Shown in pieces: positions 16,240-25,003 of a stretch of DNA of 64,000 bases. This DNA is from Palsa-504 sp963800415 (GTDB lineage Bacteria > Actinomycetota > Actinomycetes > Streptosporangiales > Streptosporangiaceae). The position numbers were made by a program, and so were the translations under genes. The notes under the pieces were generated by a model. It saw nothing but the letters and a program-made list of their open reading frames with translations, searched no databases and was not told the DNA's origin. Positions within the stretch are counted from its first letter, which is position 1. Each line of letters begins with the position of its first letter. The stretch lies in contig CAWDBS010000062.1 in assembly GCA_963800415.1 (NCBI GenBank), positions 1 through 64,000 on the forward strand, in the 5' to 3' direction.

Positions 16240-17736
16240 CTAGGTGCTGACCGGGAAGCCGAGGTTGACGCCGCCGTGGCTCGGGTCGAGCCAGCGGGAC
16301 GTGACCGCCTTCCCGCGGGTGTAGAAGTGCACGCCTTCGGTGCCGTGCACGTGCGTGTCGCCGAACAGCGAGGCCTTCCAGCCGCCGAACGAGTAGTACG
16401 CCATCGGCACCGGGATCGGCACGTTCACCCCGACCATGCCGATCTCGGCGTCGGACACGAACCGGCGGGCTGCTCCCCCGTCGTTGGTGAAGATGGCCAC
16501 GCCGTTGCCGTACGGGCTGTTGTTGACCAGGTCCACGGCGTCCTCGTAGGTCGGGGCGCGCAGCACGCTCAGCACCGGCCCGAAGATCTCGTCGGTGTAG
16601 CAGCTCATCTCCGGGGTGACGTGGTCCAAGACGCTCGGCCCGAGCCAGAAGCCGGTGTCCGCCCCGCCGATCACCGGGTGAACCCGGCCGTCCACGGCCA
16701 GCGTGGCGCCCTCGCGGACGCCGCTGTCCAGGTAGGACGCGACCTTATCCCGGTGCGGCCCGGTGACCAGCGGGCCCATCTCGGACCTGTCGTCCGAGCC
16801 CGGGCCGACCCTGAGGTTTGCCACTCGGTCCCTGATCCGGCCGACTAGCTCATCGCCGACCGGGTCGACCGCGACCAGGGCGGAGACCGCCATGCAGCGC
16901 TCGCCCGCCGAGCCGAACCCGGCCGAGGTCGCGGCGTCCGCGGCCAGGTCAAGATCGGCGTCGGGCAGCACCACCATGTGGTTCTTGGCACCGCCGAGGG
17001 CCTGCACGCGCTTGCCCGCCCTGGTCCCGTTCTCGTACACGTACCTGGCGATCGGCGTGGAGCCGACGAAGCTGACCGCTTTGATGTCGGGGTGGCCGAG
17101 GATCGCGTCCACCGCCACCTTGTCGCCCTGCACCACGTTGAACACGCCGTCCGGCAGCCCGGCCTCGGCCCACAGCGAGGCGAGCAGCAGCGACGCGGAC
17201 GGGTCCTTCTCCGACGGCTTGAGCACGAACGTGTTGCCACACGCGATGGCCAGCGGGAACATCCACATCGGCACCATGGCCGGGAAGTTGAACGGGGTGA
17301 TGCCCGCGACCACGCCGACCGGCTGCCGGATCGAATACGAGTCCACCCCGGTGGAGACGTTTTCCGAGAACCCGCCCTTGAGCAGGTGCGGGATGCCGCA
17401 GGCGAACTCGACGACCTCGAGGCCGCGGGTGACCTCGCCGGCCGCGTCGGTCGCGACCTTGCCGTGCTCCTCGGTGATCAGCTGGGCCAGGTTCTTGGTG
17501 TTCGCGCGGAGCAGCTCGCGGAACGCGAACAGCACCGAGGCGCGCCTGGCCAGCGATACGCGCCGCCAGTCCTGGAACGCATCTTTGGCCGCCGCGACCG
17601 CGAGGTCTACCTCGGCGGGCGCGGCGAAGTCGACCTGGCCGCTGACCTGCCCGGTTGCCGGGTCGTAGACGTCGCCGTGGCGTTCGGCCTCGCCGTCCCA
17701 CGGCTTGCCGCCGATCCAGTGCGTTACGTGCTTCAC
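16240..17736 (-). CDS. mmsA: CoA-acylating (methyl)malonate-semialdehyde dehydrogenase
   Basis: 498 aa, full length. Converts malonate or methylmalonate semialdehyde plus CoA and NAD to acetyl-CoA or propionyl-CoA and CO2. Family marks: TPFNFPAMVPMWMFPLAIACGN, the NAD-binding segment SFVGSTPIARYVYENG, ALGGAKNH in place of the usual ELGGK (no general-base Glu, typical of MMSDH), and the nucleophile in FGSAGERCMAVS. The ATG overlaps the stop of the upstream aminotransferase as ATGA. Beside an omega-type aminotransferase and a PucR-type regulator, the likely role is beta-alanine catabolism from uracil degradation, though valine catabolism is possible. Confidence 0.92.
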   Translation of the reverse strand: MKHVTHWIGGKPWDGEAERHGDVYDPATGQVSGQVDFAAPAEVDLAVAAAKDAFQDWRRVSLARRASVLFAFRELLRANTKNLAQLITEEHGKVATDAAGEVTRGLEVVEFACGIPHLLKGGFSENVSTGVDSYSIRQPVGVVAGITPFNFPAMVPMWMFPLAIACGNTFVLKPSEKDPSASLLLASLWAEAGLPDGVFNVVQGDKVAVDAILGHPDIKAVSFVGSTPIARYVYENGTRAGKRVQALGGAKNHMVVLPDADLDLAADAATSAGFGSAGERCMAVSALVAVDPVGDELVGRIRDRVANLRVGPGSDDRSEMGPLVTGPHRDKVASYLDSGVREGATLAVDGRVHPVIGGADTGFWLGPSVLDHVTPEMSCYTDEIFGPVLSVLRAPTYEDAVDLVNNSPYGNGVAIFTNDGGAARRFVSDAEIGMVGVNVPIPVPMAYYSFGGWKASLFGDTHVHGTEGVHFYTRGKAVTSRWLDPSHGGVNLGFPVST

Positions 17737-19038
17737 CTGGCGGTCGCCTCCTCGTTCACCGCGGTGAGGGCATCAGTCAGGATGCCGAGCCCCTCCTTCG
17801 CCTCGGCCTCGGTCAGCGTCAGCGGCGGCGCCATCCGCAGCGTGTGCCCGTAAAGGCCGCCCTTGCCGATCAGCAGCCCGCGTTCCCTGGTCGCCTCGAG
17901 CATCTGGCCGGCCAGCGGCGGGCTCGGCTTCTTGGTAGCCGGATCGACCAGGTCGACGCCGAACATCAGGCCCTTGCCGCGCACCTCGCCGACGATGCCG
18001 AGGTTCTTAGCGTGTTCGCGCAGGCCGCCGATGATCAGGCCGCCGGTGACCGCGGCGTTGCGCTGCAGGTCGTGGGAGAGCACGTAGTCGAGGGTGGCGT
18101 TGCCCGCCGCGGTCGCGACCGGGTTGCCGCCGAAGGTGGAGATGCCGTTGCCGCGGATCCCGTCGAGCAGGTCGCCGCGGGCCACCACGCCGCCGATGGC
18201 GAAGCCGTTACCGAGGCCCTTGGCGAACGTCATCGCGTCCGGGGTGACCCCGTGCGCGCCGATGCCCCAGAAGTGCTCGCCGGTCCGGCCCCAGCCGGTC
18301 TGCACCTCGTCCGAGATCAGCAGGATGCCGTGCTCGTCGAGGACCTCCTTGTACGCCGCGAGCAGCCCGTCGGGCGGCATGGTGAACCCGCCCACGCCCT
18401 GCACCGGCTCGGCCAGCAGGCACGCGACGTCGGCCGGGTGGATGCCGCCGGCCAGCAGCGCCCGCAGGTCGTCCACGCAGGCCTTGATGTAGTCGGCGTC
18501 GGACAGGCCGGCGTAGGCGGCCAGCTGCCGGTCCGCACCATGCAGGTAATGGGTGCCGAACGGGCTGAGGCCCGACATCTTCCAGGCGGCGTTGCCCGTC
18601 ACGCTGACGGCGCCGAACGACCGGCCGTGATAGCTCCCGCGCATGGCGAGAACATTGCTGGCCCGCCGCTCGGTCAGCGCGGCGAGCAGCGCGGTCTCGT
18701 TGGCTTCGGTGCCTGAGTTGGTGAAGAACACCTTGGCGTTTTCTATGCCGGAGAGCCTGGCGATCTTCTCCGCGAGCTCGACCTGGCCGCGGATCAGGTA
18801 CAGCGTCGAGGTGTGCACGACGCCGCTGGCGATCTGCCGCTCGACCGCGTCGCGGACCTCGGGCACGTCGTAGCCGAGCATGTTGGTGAGGATGCCGGCG
18901 AAGAAGTCAAGGTAGCCGCGGCCCTGGGCGTCGGTGACCCGGCAGCCCTTGCCGCTGACGATCTCGATCGGCTCGTCGTAGTAGATACCGACCCAGTTCG
19001 GGATGACCGCGCGATGGCGGGCGAGTAGCTCAGAACAT
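17733..19038 (-). CDS. Class III PLP aminotransferase (beta-alanine/omega-amino acid type), start region frameshifted
   Basis: About 434 aa when repaired. The body is intact from 18881: FFTNSGTEANETALLAAL, LAEPVQGVGGFTMPPDGLL, the PLP-aspartate segment ISDEVQTGWGRTG, and the Schiff-base lysine in MTFAKGLGNGFAIGG. The conserved N-terminus (ELLARHRAVIPNWVGIYYDE) is encoded upstream in the same frame but has no start codon before a TAG. Reading ATG-TTC at 19038 and removing one T gives MFELLARHRA, as in the family, so one inserted base near 19032 explains it. It overlaps mmsA as ATGA. It would transaminate beta-alanine to malonate semialdehyde for MmsA. Confidence 0.88.
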
Positions 19039-19057
19039 GGTCCCTAGTCTTCCTTGT

Positions 19058-19070
19058 TCCAGTCACTGGA
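19058..19070. promoter_or_regulatory. Palindrome TCCAGT-C-ACTGGA in the divergent promoter region
   Basis: A perfect 13-bp inverted repeat centred in the 82-bp gap between the aminotransferase/mmsA operon and the pucR-type gene. Its position fits an operator for the adjacent regulator. An outer TTCC/GGAA pair (19057-19060, 19072-19075) adds weak extra symmetry. Confidence 0.5.
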
Positions 19071-19120
19071 TGGAATGGACACTGTGTAAGTTTTCTTGTC
19101 CTTAGCCTTACTCTTTGTTT

Positions 19121-20814
19121 ATGCTGCCCACGCTTAACGACCTGCTCGGCCTCGACGTGATCCGCCGCGGCAGTCCGCAGGTGGTCGCGGGTTCCGACGG
19201 CCTGGGAGCCCGGGTCCGCTGGGTGCATGTCCTGGAGCTGGCGGACGCGGCGCATCTGCTGCAAGGCGGGGAGCTGGTGCTGACCACCGGGGTGGCGCTG
19301 CCTGCCGAGCCGTCGCTGCTGGCTCGCTATGCTGCTGATCTGGCCGGCGCCGGGGTGAGCGCTTTGGCGGTCGAGCTCGGCCGCCGGTACGTCGGGGCGC
19401 TGCCTGCCGCATTGGTGCGCGCCGCGGCGATGAGCGGGCTGACGCTGATCGCCTTCGAACGCGAGGTCCCGTTCGTCGAGATCACCGAGGCGGTGCACGC
19501 CAGGATCATCGACGCGCAGCTCGGGGAACTGCGCGCGTCGGAGCGGCTGCACGAGGTCTTCACCGAGCTCTCGGTGGCCGGCGCGTCGCCCGACGAGATC
19601 GTCCGGCAGGCCGCGATCCTGGCCGGCCGCCGGTGATCCTGGCCGACCTGTCGCACCGGGTGCTGGCCTGCGAGCCGGCCAGCGCCGATCCGGCGCGGCT
19701 GCTGGCCGGGTTCGCCCGGCGCAGCCGGGCGCTCAGTACTTCCGGGCGGGGGGCTTCCGGGCGGACGGCTTACGACGAGGCGTCGGGGTGGCTCTTCACG
19801 CCGGTCGGCGCGCGGGGCGAGGACTGGGGCCGGGTGATCCTGGTCTGTGACGAGCCGCCCGGCGGCACGGACACCGTGCTCATCGAGCGGGCCGCCACCA
19901 CGCTGGCCCTCGGCCGCCTGCTCACCAGGCACGCCGAGAGCCTGGACCGGCAGGCCCACCGGACGCTGATCACCGGCATCATCAGCCAGGCGCACGCCGA
20001 CCCGGCCGAGGCGGCGGTGCGGTCCAGGGCGCTCGGGGTCCCGGTGGACGGGCGCCAGCTCATCGCCCTGGTGCTCAGGCTGCGCGATCCTTCCGGGTTT
20101 CCGGGGCCATTGGGCGTGTCCGCCCATGCGCGGGTGCTGGATGTCGCCGACGCGGCGGCCGCCGCTTGCCGCGCCGAGCGGATCCCGGCCCTGGTCGGAA
20201 CGCTGGACGACGCCCGGGCCGGGGCGATGCTCTCGCTCAGCCCGCGCGCCGACCCGGATCGCGTTCTCGCTGGCCTGGCGGCGCGGATGACGGAGCGGCC
20301 CGGCGGCTCCGGCGACACCCTGGTGATCGGGGTCGGCGCCGCGGCTGGGTCGATCAGGGATGTCCGCCGCTCGTTCCTCGAGGCCAGCCAGGTGGCCGAC
20401 GTGGCCGCCGAACGACTGGACGGCTGGGGCCCCGATGGCGGCTCCGATCGGCCGCCGTTCTACCGGCTGGCCGACCTGCGCTTGCGGGGCCTGCTCCACC
20501 TGCTCCGCGACGACCCGCGGGTGCAGACGTTCGTGGAGCGGGAACTGGGCCCGCTGCTCGCCGCCGAGCCGGACACCTCGCTGCTCGACGTACTCGCCGC
20601 CTACCTCGCGGCCGGGGGTAACAAGGCGGCGGCGGCCACGAACGCGCACCTGGCCAGGCCGACGTTCTACGAGCGGCTCCGGCGGATCGAGCGCATCCTC
20701 GGCACCGACCTGGCTTCGGCCGAATCACGGACGTCGCTGCACGTGGCGCTGCTGGCGCTGGAAGCGGCCCGGATGGGGCCGGCCACGTCGGGCCCCGAAG
20801 TGGCACGGCAGTGA
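19121..20814 (+). CDS. PucR-family transcriptional regulator, frameshifted
   Basis: About 564 aa when repaired. The N-terminal PucR domain (MLPTLNDLLGLDVIRRGSPQVVAG... GELVLTTGVALP) is followed by a linker. At 19626-19634 one base appears missing (CTGGCCGGCCGCCGGTGATC). The other frame continues VILADLSHRVLACEP, through the middle domain, to the C-terminal HTH_30 domain: LLDVLAAYLAAGGNKAAAATNAHLARPTFYERLRRIERILG. Such regulators control purine, uracil or amino-acid catabolism. ATG 19121 has no clear ribosome site and may be leaderless. Divergent from the aminotransferase/mmsA pair, it is their likely regulator. A 15-bp duplication lies at 19739-19768, inside the linker. Confidence 0.85.
19739..19768 (+). 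repeat. 15-bp duplication in the PucR linker
   Basis: CTTCCGGGCGG(GGGG/ACGG) occurs twice in tandem, encoding STSGRGASGRTA-like residues. The period is codon-phased. Confidence 0.65.
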
Positions 20815-20970
20815 GTCGAACACTGCTTGCGCGCGGGGATGCTGATCCCACGGGCCGCGTCCGCTTCCGGCTGATACCGATCAGGTCGTGCCGTGCTCTA
20901 GTAGACACCGGGCTGGCTGGGCCGCGTAGGGCCTTAGGTCATCCCTGCCCCTGGTCCAACGTCTGCCGCG

Positions 20971-21468
20971 TCAGGCGTCGAGGACCTGGCCAGCACGTTC
21001 CACGACCGGATCCTCGCAGCTCCACGGGAAGTTGATCCATCGATCGGTCCGCTTCCAGACGTAGTTGCATTTGATCACGGAACGGGGTTTCTCGTAGATC
21101 ACGGCCGAGCGCACCTCCTCGACGTGGTCGTTGATGAAGGTATGGACGAGTTCGATCGTCCGGCCCGAGTCAGCCACATCGTCGGCGATGAGCACCTTCT
21201 TGGCCGAGAAGTCCACCGCGCTCGGCACCGGCGGCAGCATGACCGGCATGTCGAGTGTGGTGCCGACACCGTCGTAGAACTCGACGTTCATCAGGTACAG
21301 GTTCTTGACCGCGAGCGCATAGCCAAGGGAGCCGGCCAGGAAGAGGCCACCGCGGGCGATCGACAGGATCAGGTCAGGCTCGAAGCCATCAGCGGCGACA
21401 ACCTTCGCCAGCTCACGCGACGCCTCGCCGAACCTTTGCCAGCTGAGATTCTCACGCTCGTCGTTCAT
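20971..21468 (-). CDS. Phosphoribosyltransferase (PRTase fold)
   Basis: 165 aa, full length for a small type-I PRTase. It has the PRPP loop VLIADDVADSGRTIELVHTF (about residues 93-112), an N-terminal hydrophobic strand DLILSIARGGLFLAG, and a C-terminal FPWSCEDPVV segment common in xanthine/hypoxanthine-like PRTases. Substrate is unknown; the family includes nucleobase salvage enzymes and PRTase-like regulators. It follows the DinB gene by 4 bp on the same strand, so the two are co-transcribed. Confidence 0.85.
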   Translation of the reverse strand: MNDERENLSWQRFGEASRELAKVVAADGFEPDLILSIARGGLFLAGSLGYALAVKNLYLMNVEFYDGVGTTLDMPVMLPPVPSAVDFSAKKVLIADDVADSGRTIELVHTFINDHVEEVRSAVIYEKPRSVIKCNYVWKRTDRWINFPWSCEDPVVERAGQVLDA

Positions 21469-21472
21469 GACG

Positions 21473-22081
21473 CTAGCCGGCCTCGCGCGCCGGGCCCGGG
21501 CCGGCCTTGCGCGCCGCGTGCTCGAGCCGGCTCCGGTAGCCCTCCCACCACGCCTGATCGCCTGGCGCCATGCTGTTGTTGCCGTCGCGCAGACCGGTGC
21601 TGCCGTCGATGAGCTCGCGGACGATGTCGGCCTGCCCGGCGTGCCGGTCGGTCTCGGCGATCATGTGGACCAGGATCTTGTGCAGCGTCACTTCGCTCCG
21701 GTTCTCCGGCCACCACGGCACATGACCGATCGCGTCCAGCGCGAGCGTGCCGATGGTGGCGTCGGAGTGCGTCCAGGCCCGCCGGTACAGGCCGGTGATC
21801 TGCTCACGCGACTCGTCGGCGGTGGCCCACATGTCCGCGTTGGGTTCGGCGTCGTCCTCCAGCCAGGGCAGCGGCTCGCCGAACGGGCGGCCGAAGCAAT
21901 CACCGAAGTACCCGAGTTCCACGCTGGCCACATGCTTGACCAGTCCCAGCAGGTTGGTGCCGGTGGGCACCATCGGGCGGCGGATGTTGTACTCCGAGAG
22001 CCCGTCGAGCTTCCACAGCAAGGCCTCGCGGGCGTCCTGCAGATAGCGGTGTAGGTCCGTTTTCGGATCCGATCCGGTCAT
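21473..22081 (-). CDS. DinB/DUF664 family protein
   Basis: 202 aa from ATG 22081. A four-helix DinB-fold protein: the N-terminal LHRYLQDAREALLWKLDGLSEYNIRRPMVPTGTNLLGLVKHVASVELGYF segment holds the first His ligand, and HKILVHMIAETDRHAGQADIVRELIDG holds the metal-binding HxxxH-like pair. These are typically divalent-metal enzymes using mycothiol or another thiol, or proteins of unknown role. It is the first gene of a two-gene unit with the PRTase. Confidence 0.85.
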   Translation of the reverse strand: MTGSDPKTDLHRYLQDAREALLWKLDGLSEYNIRRPMVPTGTNLLGLVKHVASVELGYFGDCFGRPFGEPLPWLEDDAEPNADMWATADESREQITGLYRRAWTHSDATIGTLALDAIGHVPWWPENRSEVTLHKILVHMIAETDRHAGQADIVRELIDGSTGLRDGNNSMAPGDQAWWEGYRSRLEHAARKAGPGPAREAG

Positions 22082-22153
22082 GCCGACCAGTCTGCCACGC
22101 TGGCAACGGGGACCACCTTGACCAGCAGGAGATACGGGCCAAGGATGGATGGT

Positions 22154-22528
22154 ATGTCCGAGCTGCCAACGTGGGCACGCGACGCGCTCGCCGGGATCTA
22201 CGATCCCTGCTGCCGGGAGAAGGGCATTTCGGTCCTGGACATGGGCCTGGTGCGGTCGGTTCAGGTGCAGGACGGGGTGGCCAAGGTCGAGCTGCTGCTG
22301 ACCTCGGGCTGGTGCCCGTTCGCGGCCGGCGTGCTCACCGAGGTGAAAGAGCAGATCCTCAGGGCCCCTGGTATCAGCGACGCCGACGTGTCGATCGTCT
22401 GGGACGAGGCCTGGACGACCGACCGCCTGTCCCCCCGGGCGCGGGACATCCTGCGCTTCCTCCCCCCGCCCGCGGCCGTGGCCGACCGGGACTCCTACAT
22501 CCGCGCCCACCTGCCCGCTAAGGAGTAG
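22154..22528 (+). CDS. MIP18/DUF59 family metal-sulfur cluster assembly factor
   Basis: About 124 aa. DUF59 fold with IYDPCCREKGISVLDMGLVRSVQV and a LLLTSGWCPFAAGVLTEV segment, where SGWCPF stands in for the usual TxxxCP motif. Relatives include PaaD and SufT, which help insert iron-sulfur clusters. Start chosen at ATG 22154 (MSELPTW), preceded by AAGGATGG; ATG 22145 is possible. It ends 2 bp before the amidohydrolase start, so the two form an operon. It may help that enzyme receive its metal, but this is inference. Confidence 0.8.
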   Translation: MSELPTWARDALAGIYDPCCREKGISVLDMGLVRSVQVQDGVAKVELLLTSGWCPFAAGVLTEVKEQILRAPGISDADVSIVWDEAWTTDRLSPRARDILRFLPPPAAVADRDSYIRAHLPAKE

Positions 22529-22530
22529 CG

Positions 22531-23535
22531 ATGATCGACGATGCCTTCGTCTTCGACTGCGTGGCACACGTCTTCAACTTCGACCCGAAGAATGCGTTCG
22601 GCAACCCGGGGCTAATGTTCGACAACCACCTGTACGCGTTCCACAACGCCCTGACCCCGGACGACCAGCCCAAGCTGCCGCCCGAGGAGTTCCTGCGGCA
22701 GTGGACGCCGTTGGACATACGCAAGATGGTGTACGAGGAATCCGACACCGACATGCTGGTGGCGATGCCGCTGCCGCTGACCGACCTGTTCCACGATGGC
22801 CTGTCCCCCTGGGAATCCTGCGCCGACCTGGCCGGCCGCGACCCGGACCGGACCATCTTCTGGGGGTCGGTCAACCCGCTGGAGGGCCGCAAGGCGCTGG
22901 ACCTGATGGAGCGCCAGGTCGGCGAGTTCAACGCGCGCGCGTTCAAGTTCTACAACGTCCGCTACGACTACGGGTCGCCTTACCCGTGGCGGATGGACGA
23001 CCCGAACATCGCCTTCCCCATCTTCGAGAAGGCCCAGGAACTCGGGGTGAACCTGATCGGCGTGCACAAGGGCGTTCCGCTGGGCCCGCAGCCGATCGAG
23101 CACACCCAGACCTGGGACATGGACGGGGCCGCGGCCAACTTCCCCGACATCAACTTCGTCATCTTCCACGTCGGGCTGCCGTTCCTCGACGAGACCTGCT
23201 GGCAGCTGATCAGGTACCCGAACCTGTACGCGTCGATCGCGGCGACGATCAACTTCGTGGTCCGGGCACCGCGGATGTTTGCCGAGATCATGGGCAAGCT
23301 GCTCTTCTGGTGCGGTGAGGACAAGATCATCTACGGCTCGGAGGCGCCGCTGTTCCACCCGCAGTGGGCGCTGCGCGCGTTCATGGACTTCGAGATCCCC
23401 GAGGACCTATGCGCCGGTTACGGCTACCCGCAGCTCACCGAGCAGGCCAAGCGCAAGATCCTCGGCGAGAACCTGCTGCGCCTGCATGGCCTGGATGTGG
23501 CCGAGGCGAGGAGCAGGCTAGGAAACCGGCCGTAG
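22531..23535 (+). CDS. Amidohydrolase-2 family (ACMSD-like) metal-dependent hydrolase
   Basis: 334 aa with a strong AAGGAG site 5 bases upstream. TIM-barrel amidohydrolase of the ACMSD-like group. The N-terminal HxH is changed: DCVAHVFNFD has a single His. Other sites are present: GVNLIGVHKG (His/Lys), FVIFHVGLPFLDET (metal His), and KIIYGSEAPLFHP (the usual catalytic Asp is Ser/Glu here). The group performs non-oxidative decarboxylation or hydrolysis on aromatic or small acids. Altered first-shell residues make the substrate uncertain. It is co-transcribed with a DUF59 protein, and the end overlaps the convergent aldehyde dehydrogenase by 18 bp. Confidence 0.82.
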   Translation: MIDDAFVFDCVAHVFNFDPKNAFGNPGLMFDNHLYAFHNALTPDDQPKLPPEEFLRQWTPLDIRKMVYEESDTDMLVAMPLPLTDLFHDGLSPWESCADLAGRDPDRTIFWGSVNPLEGRKALDLMERQVGEFNARAFKFYNVRYDYGSPYPWRMDDPNIAFPIFEKAQELGVNLIGVHKGVPLGPQPIEHTQTWDMDGAAANFPDINFVIFHVGLPFLDETCWQLIRYPNLYASIAATINFVVRAPRMFAEIMGKLLFWCGEDKIIYGSEAPLFHPQWALRAFMDFEIPEDLCAGYGYPQLTEQAKRKILGENLLRLHGLDVAEARSRLGNRP

Positions 23536-24980
23536 CCCGGCGGGCAGCAGCTCCGCGGGGAAGTCCTGGTACGCCACGGGGACCAGCCAGCGGCGGATCG
23601 CCGCGGTGCCCACCGAGGTATAGGCCGGCACCGTGGTGGCCGGCCACGGGCCGCCGTGGTGCTGCGCGGCAACCACCGCGACGCCGGTCGGCCAGCCGTT
23701 GCAGACGACCCGGCCCGCGACGTGCTCGAGCACCGCGACCACCTGGCGGGCCAGCTCCAGGTCTTCCGCGGATCCGGTGTCGACGTGCACCGTTCCGACG
23801 AGGTTGCCGGCCAGCACGCCGAGGACGGGCAGCAGGTCCTCCACCGACGGGTAGGTGATCACCAGCCCGGCCGGGCCGAACCGCTCGCGGGAAAGGACCG
23901 CGATATCGGCGGCGAACTCCTTCAGGGTCAGCTGGAACACCCGCGGCGTGGCGCCCCACGGTCCCGGGCCGGGCCGCCCGGCGGCCAGCTCGGTGACGCC
24001 GGGGTGCTCCGCGGCCTCGGCCACCGCGTCCTGATAGCCGGCGAAGATCCGGCCGGTCAGCATCGGGCCGCCGGCCGAGGCGGCGGCCGCCTCGCCGATC
24101 GCGGACAGCAGGCCGACGTCCCGGGGGACGAACAGCAGGCCGGGGTTGGTGCAGAACTGGCCGGCGCCAAGCGTCAGCGACCCGGTGTACCCGGTGGCGA
24201 TCGCCGCCGGGCGGGAGAACGCCGCGCCCGGCAGCACCACCGACGGGTTGACCGAGCCGAGCTCGCCGTAGAACGGGATGGGGACCGGGCGCTCGGCCGC
24301 GATCTTGGCCAGCACCAGCCCGCCACCCGTCGACCCGGTGAACCCGGCCGCGGCCACCGCCGGGTGCCGGAGCAGCCTCAGCCCGGCCTGCACGCCATGG
24401 ATCAGGCCGAACGTCCCCGCCGGGGCCCCGGCGGACGCCAGCGCCCCGGCGACGATCTGGGCGGTCACGTCGGAGGTGACCGGGTGCCCCTCGTGCGCCT
24501 TCACCACCACCGGGCAGCCCGCGGCCAGCGCAGAGGCGGTGTCGCCGCCGGCCACGGAGAAGGCGAACGGGAAGTTCGACGCCGCGAACACGGCCACCGG
24601 GCCGGCCGCCGGTTGATCCGGCGCAGGTCCGGCGCGACGCCCTGGCCCCTTGAAGCCGGGGTGAGCACTGCGTCGGCGTAACCGCCGTCCCGTAGCACCG
24701 CCGCGAACAGCCGCAGCTGCCCGGTAGTGCGGGCCACCTCGCCGGTGAGCCGCTCGCCGCCGAGCGCGGTCTCGGTGTCGGCGATCGCCGCGAGTTCGCC
24801 CGCGCGGTCGTCGAGCGCGTCGGCCACCGCCTCGAGCGCCTCGGCCCGGCGACCGATCGCGGCCCACGCCGGGAACGCGGCCACCGCGGCCGCGACGATC
24901 CCGTCGACCTCGGCGTCGGTCGTCTCGGGTACCGGCTCGCCGACCGGCTCGCCGGTTCGCGGGTCAAACCCCTGAATCAT
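23518..24980 (-). CDS. Alpha-ketoglutarate semialdehyde dehydrogenase-type aldehyde dehydrogenase, frameshifted
   Basis: About 487 aa when repaired. N-terminus MIQGFDPRTGEPVGEPVPETT from ATG 24980. One base appears missing at about 24611-24618, after LRRI. The other frame resumes QPAAGPVAVFAASNFPFAFSVAGGDTASALAAGCPVVVKAH, with GFTGSTGGG, FYGELGSVNP (Glu) and GAGQFCTNPGLL (nucleophile Cys). This is the NADP-dependent 2,5-dioxopentanoate dehydrogenase group. It closes the non-phosphorylating pentose or hexarate pathway, forming 2-oxoglutarate. It lies 23 bp after the IlvD-type gene in the same operon. Confidence 0.85.
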
Positions 24981-25003
24981 CAGCGTGTCCTCCAGGGGAC
25001 AGG

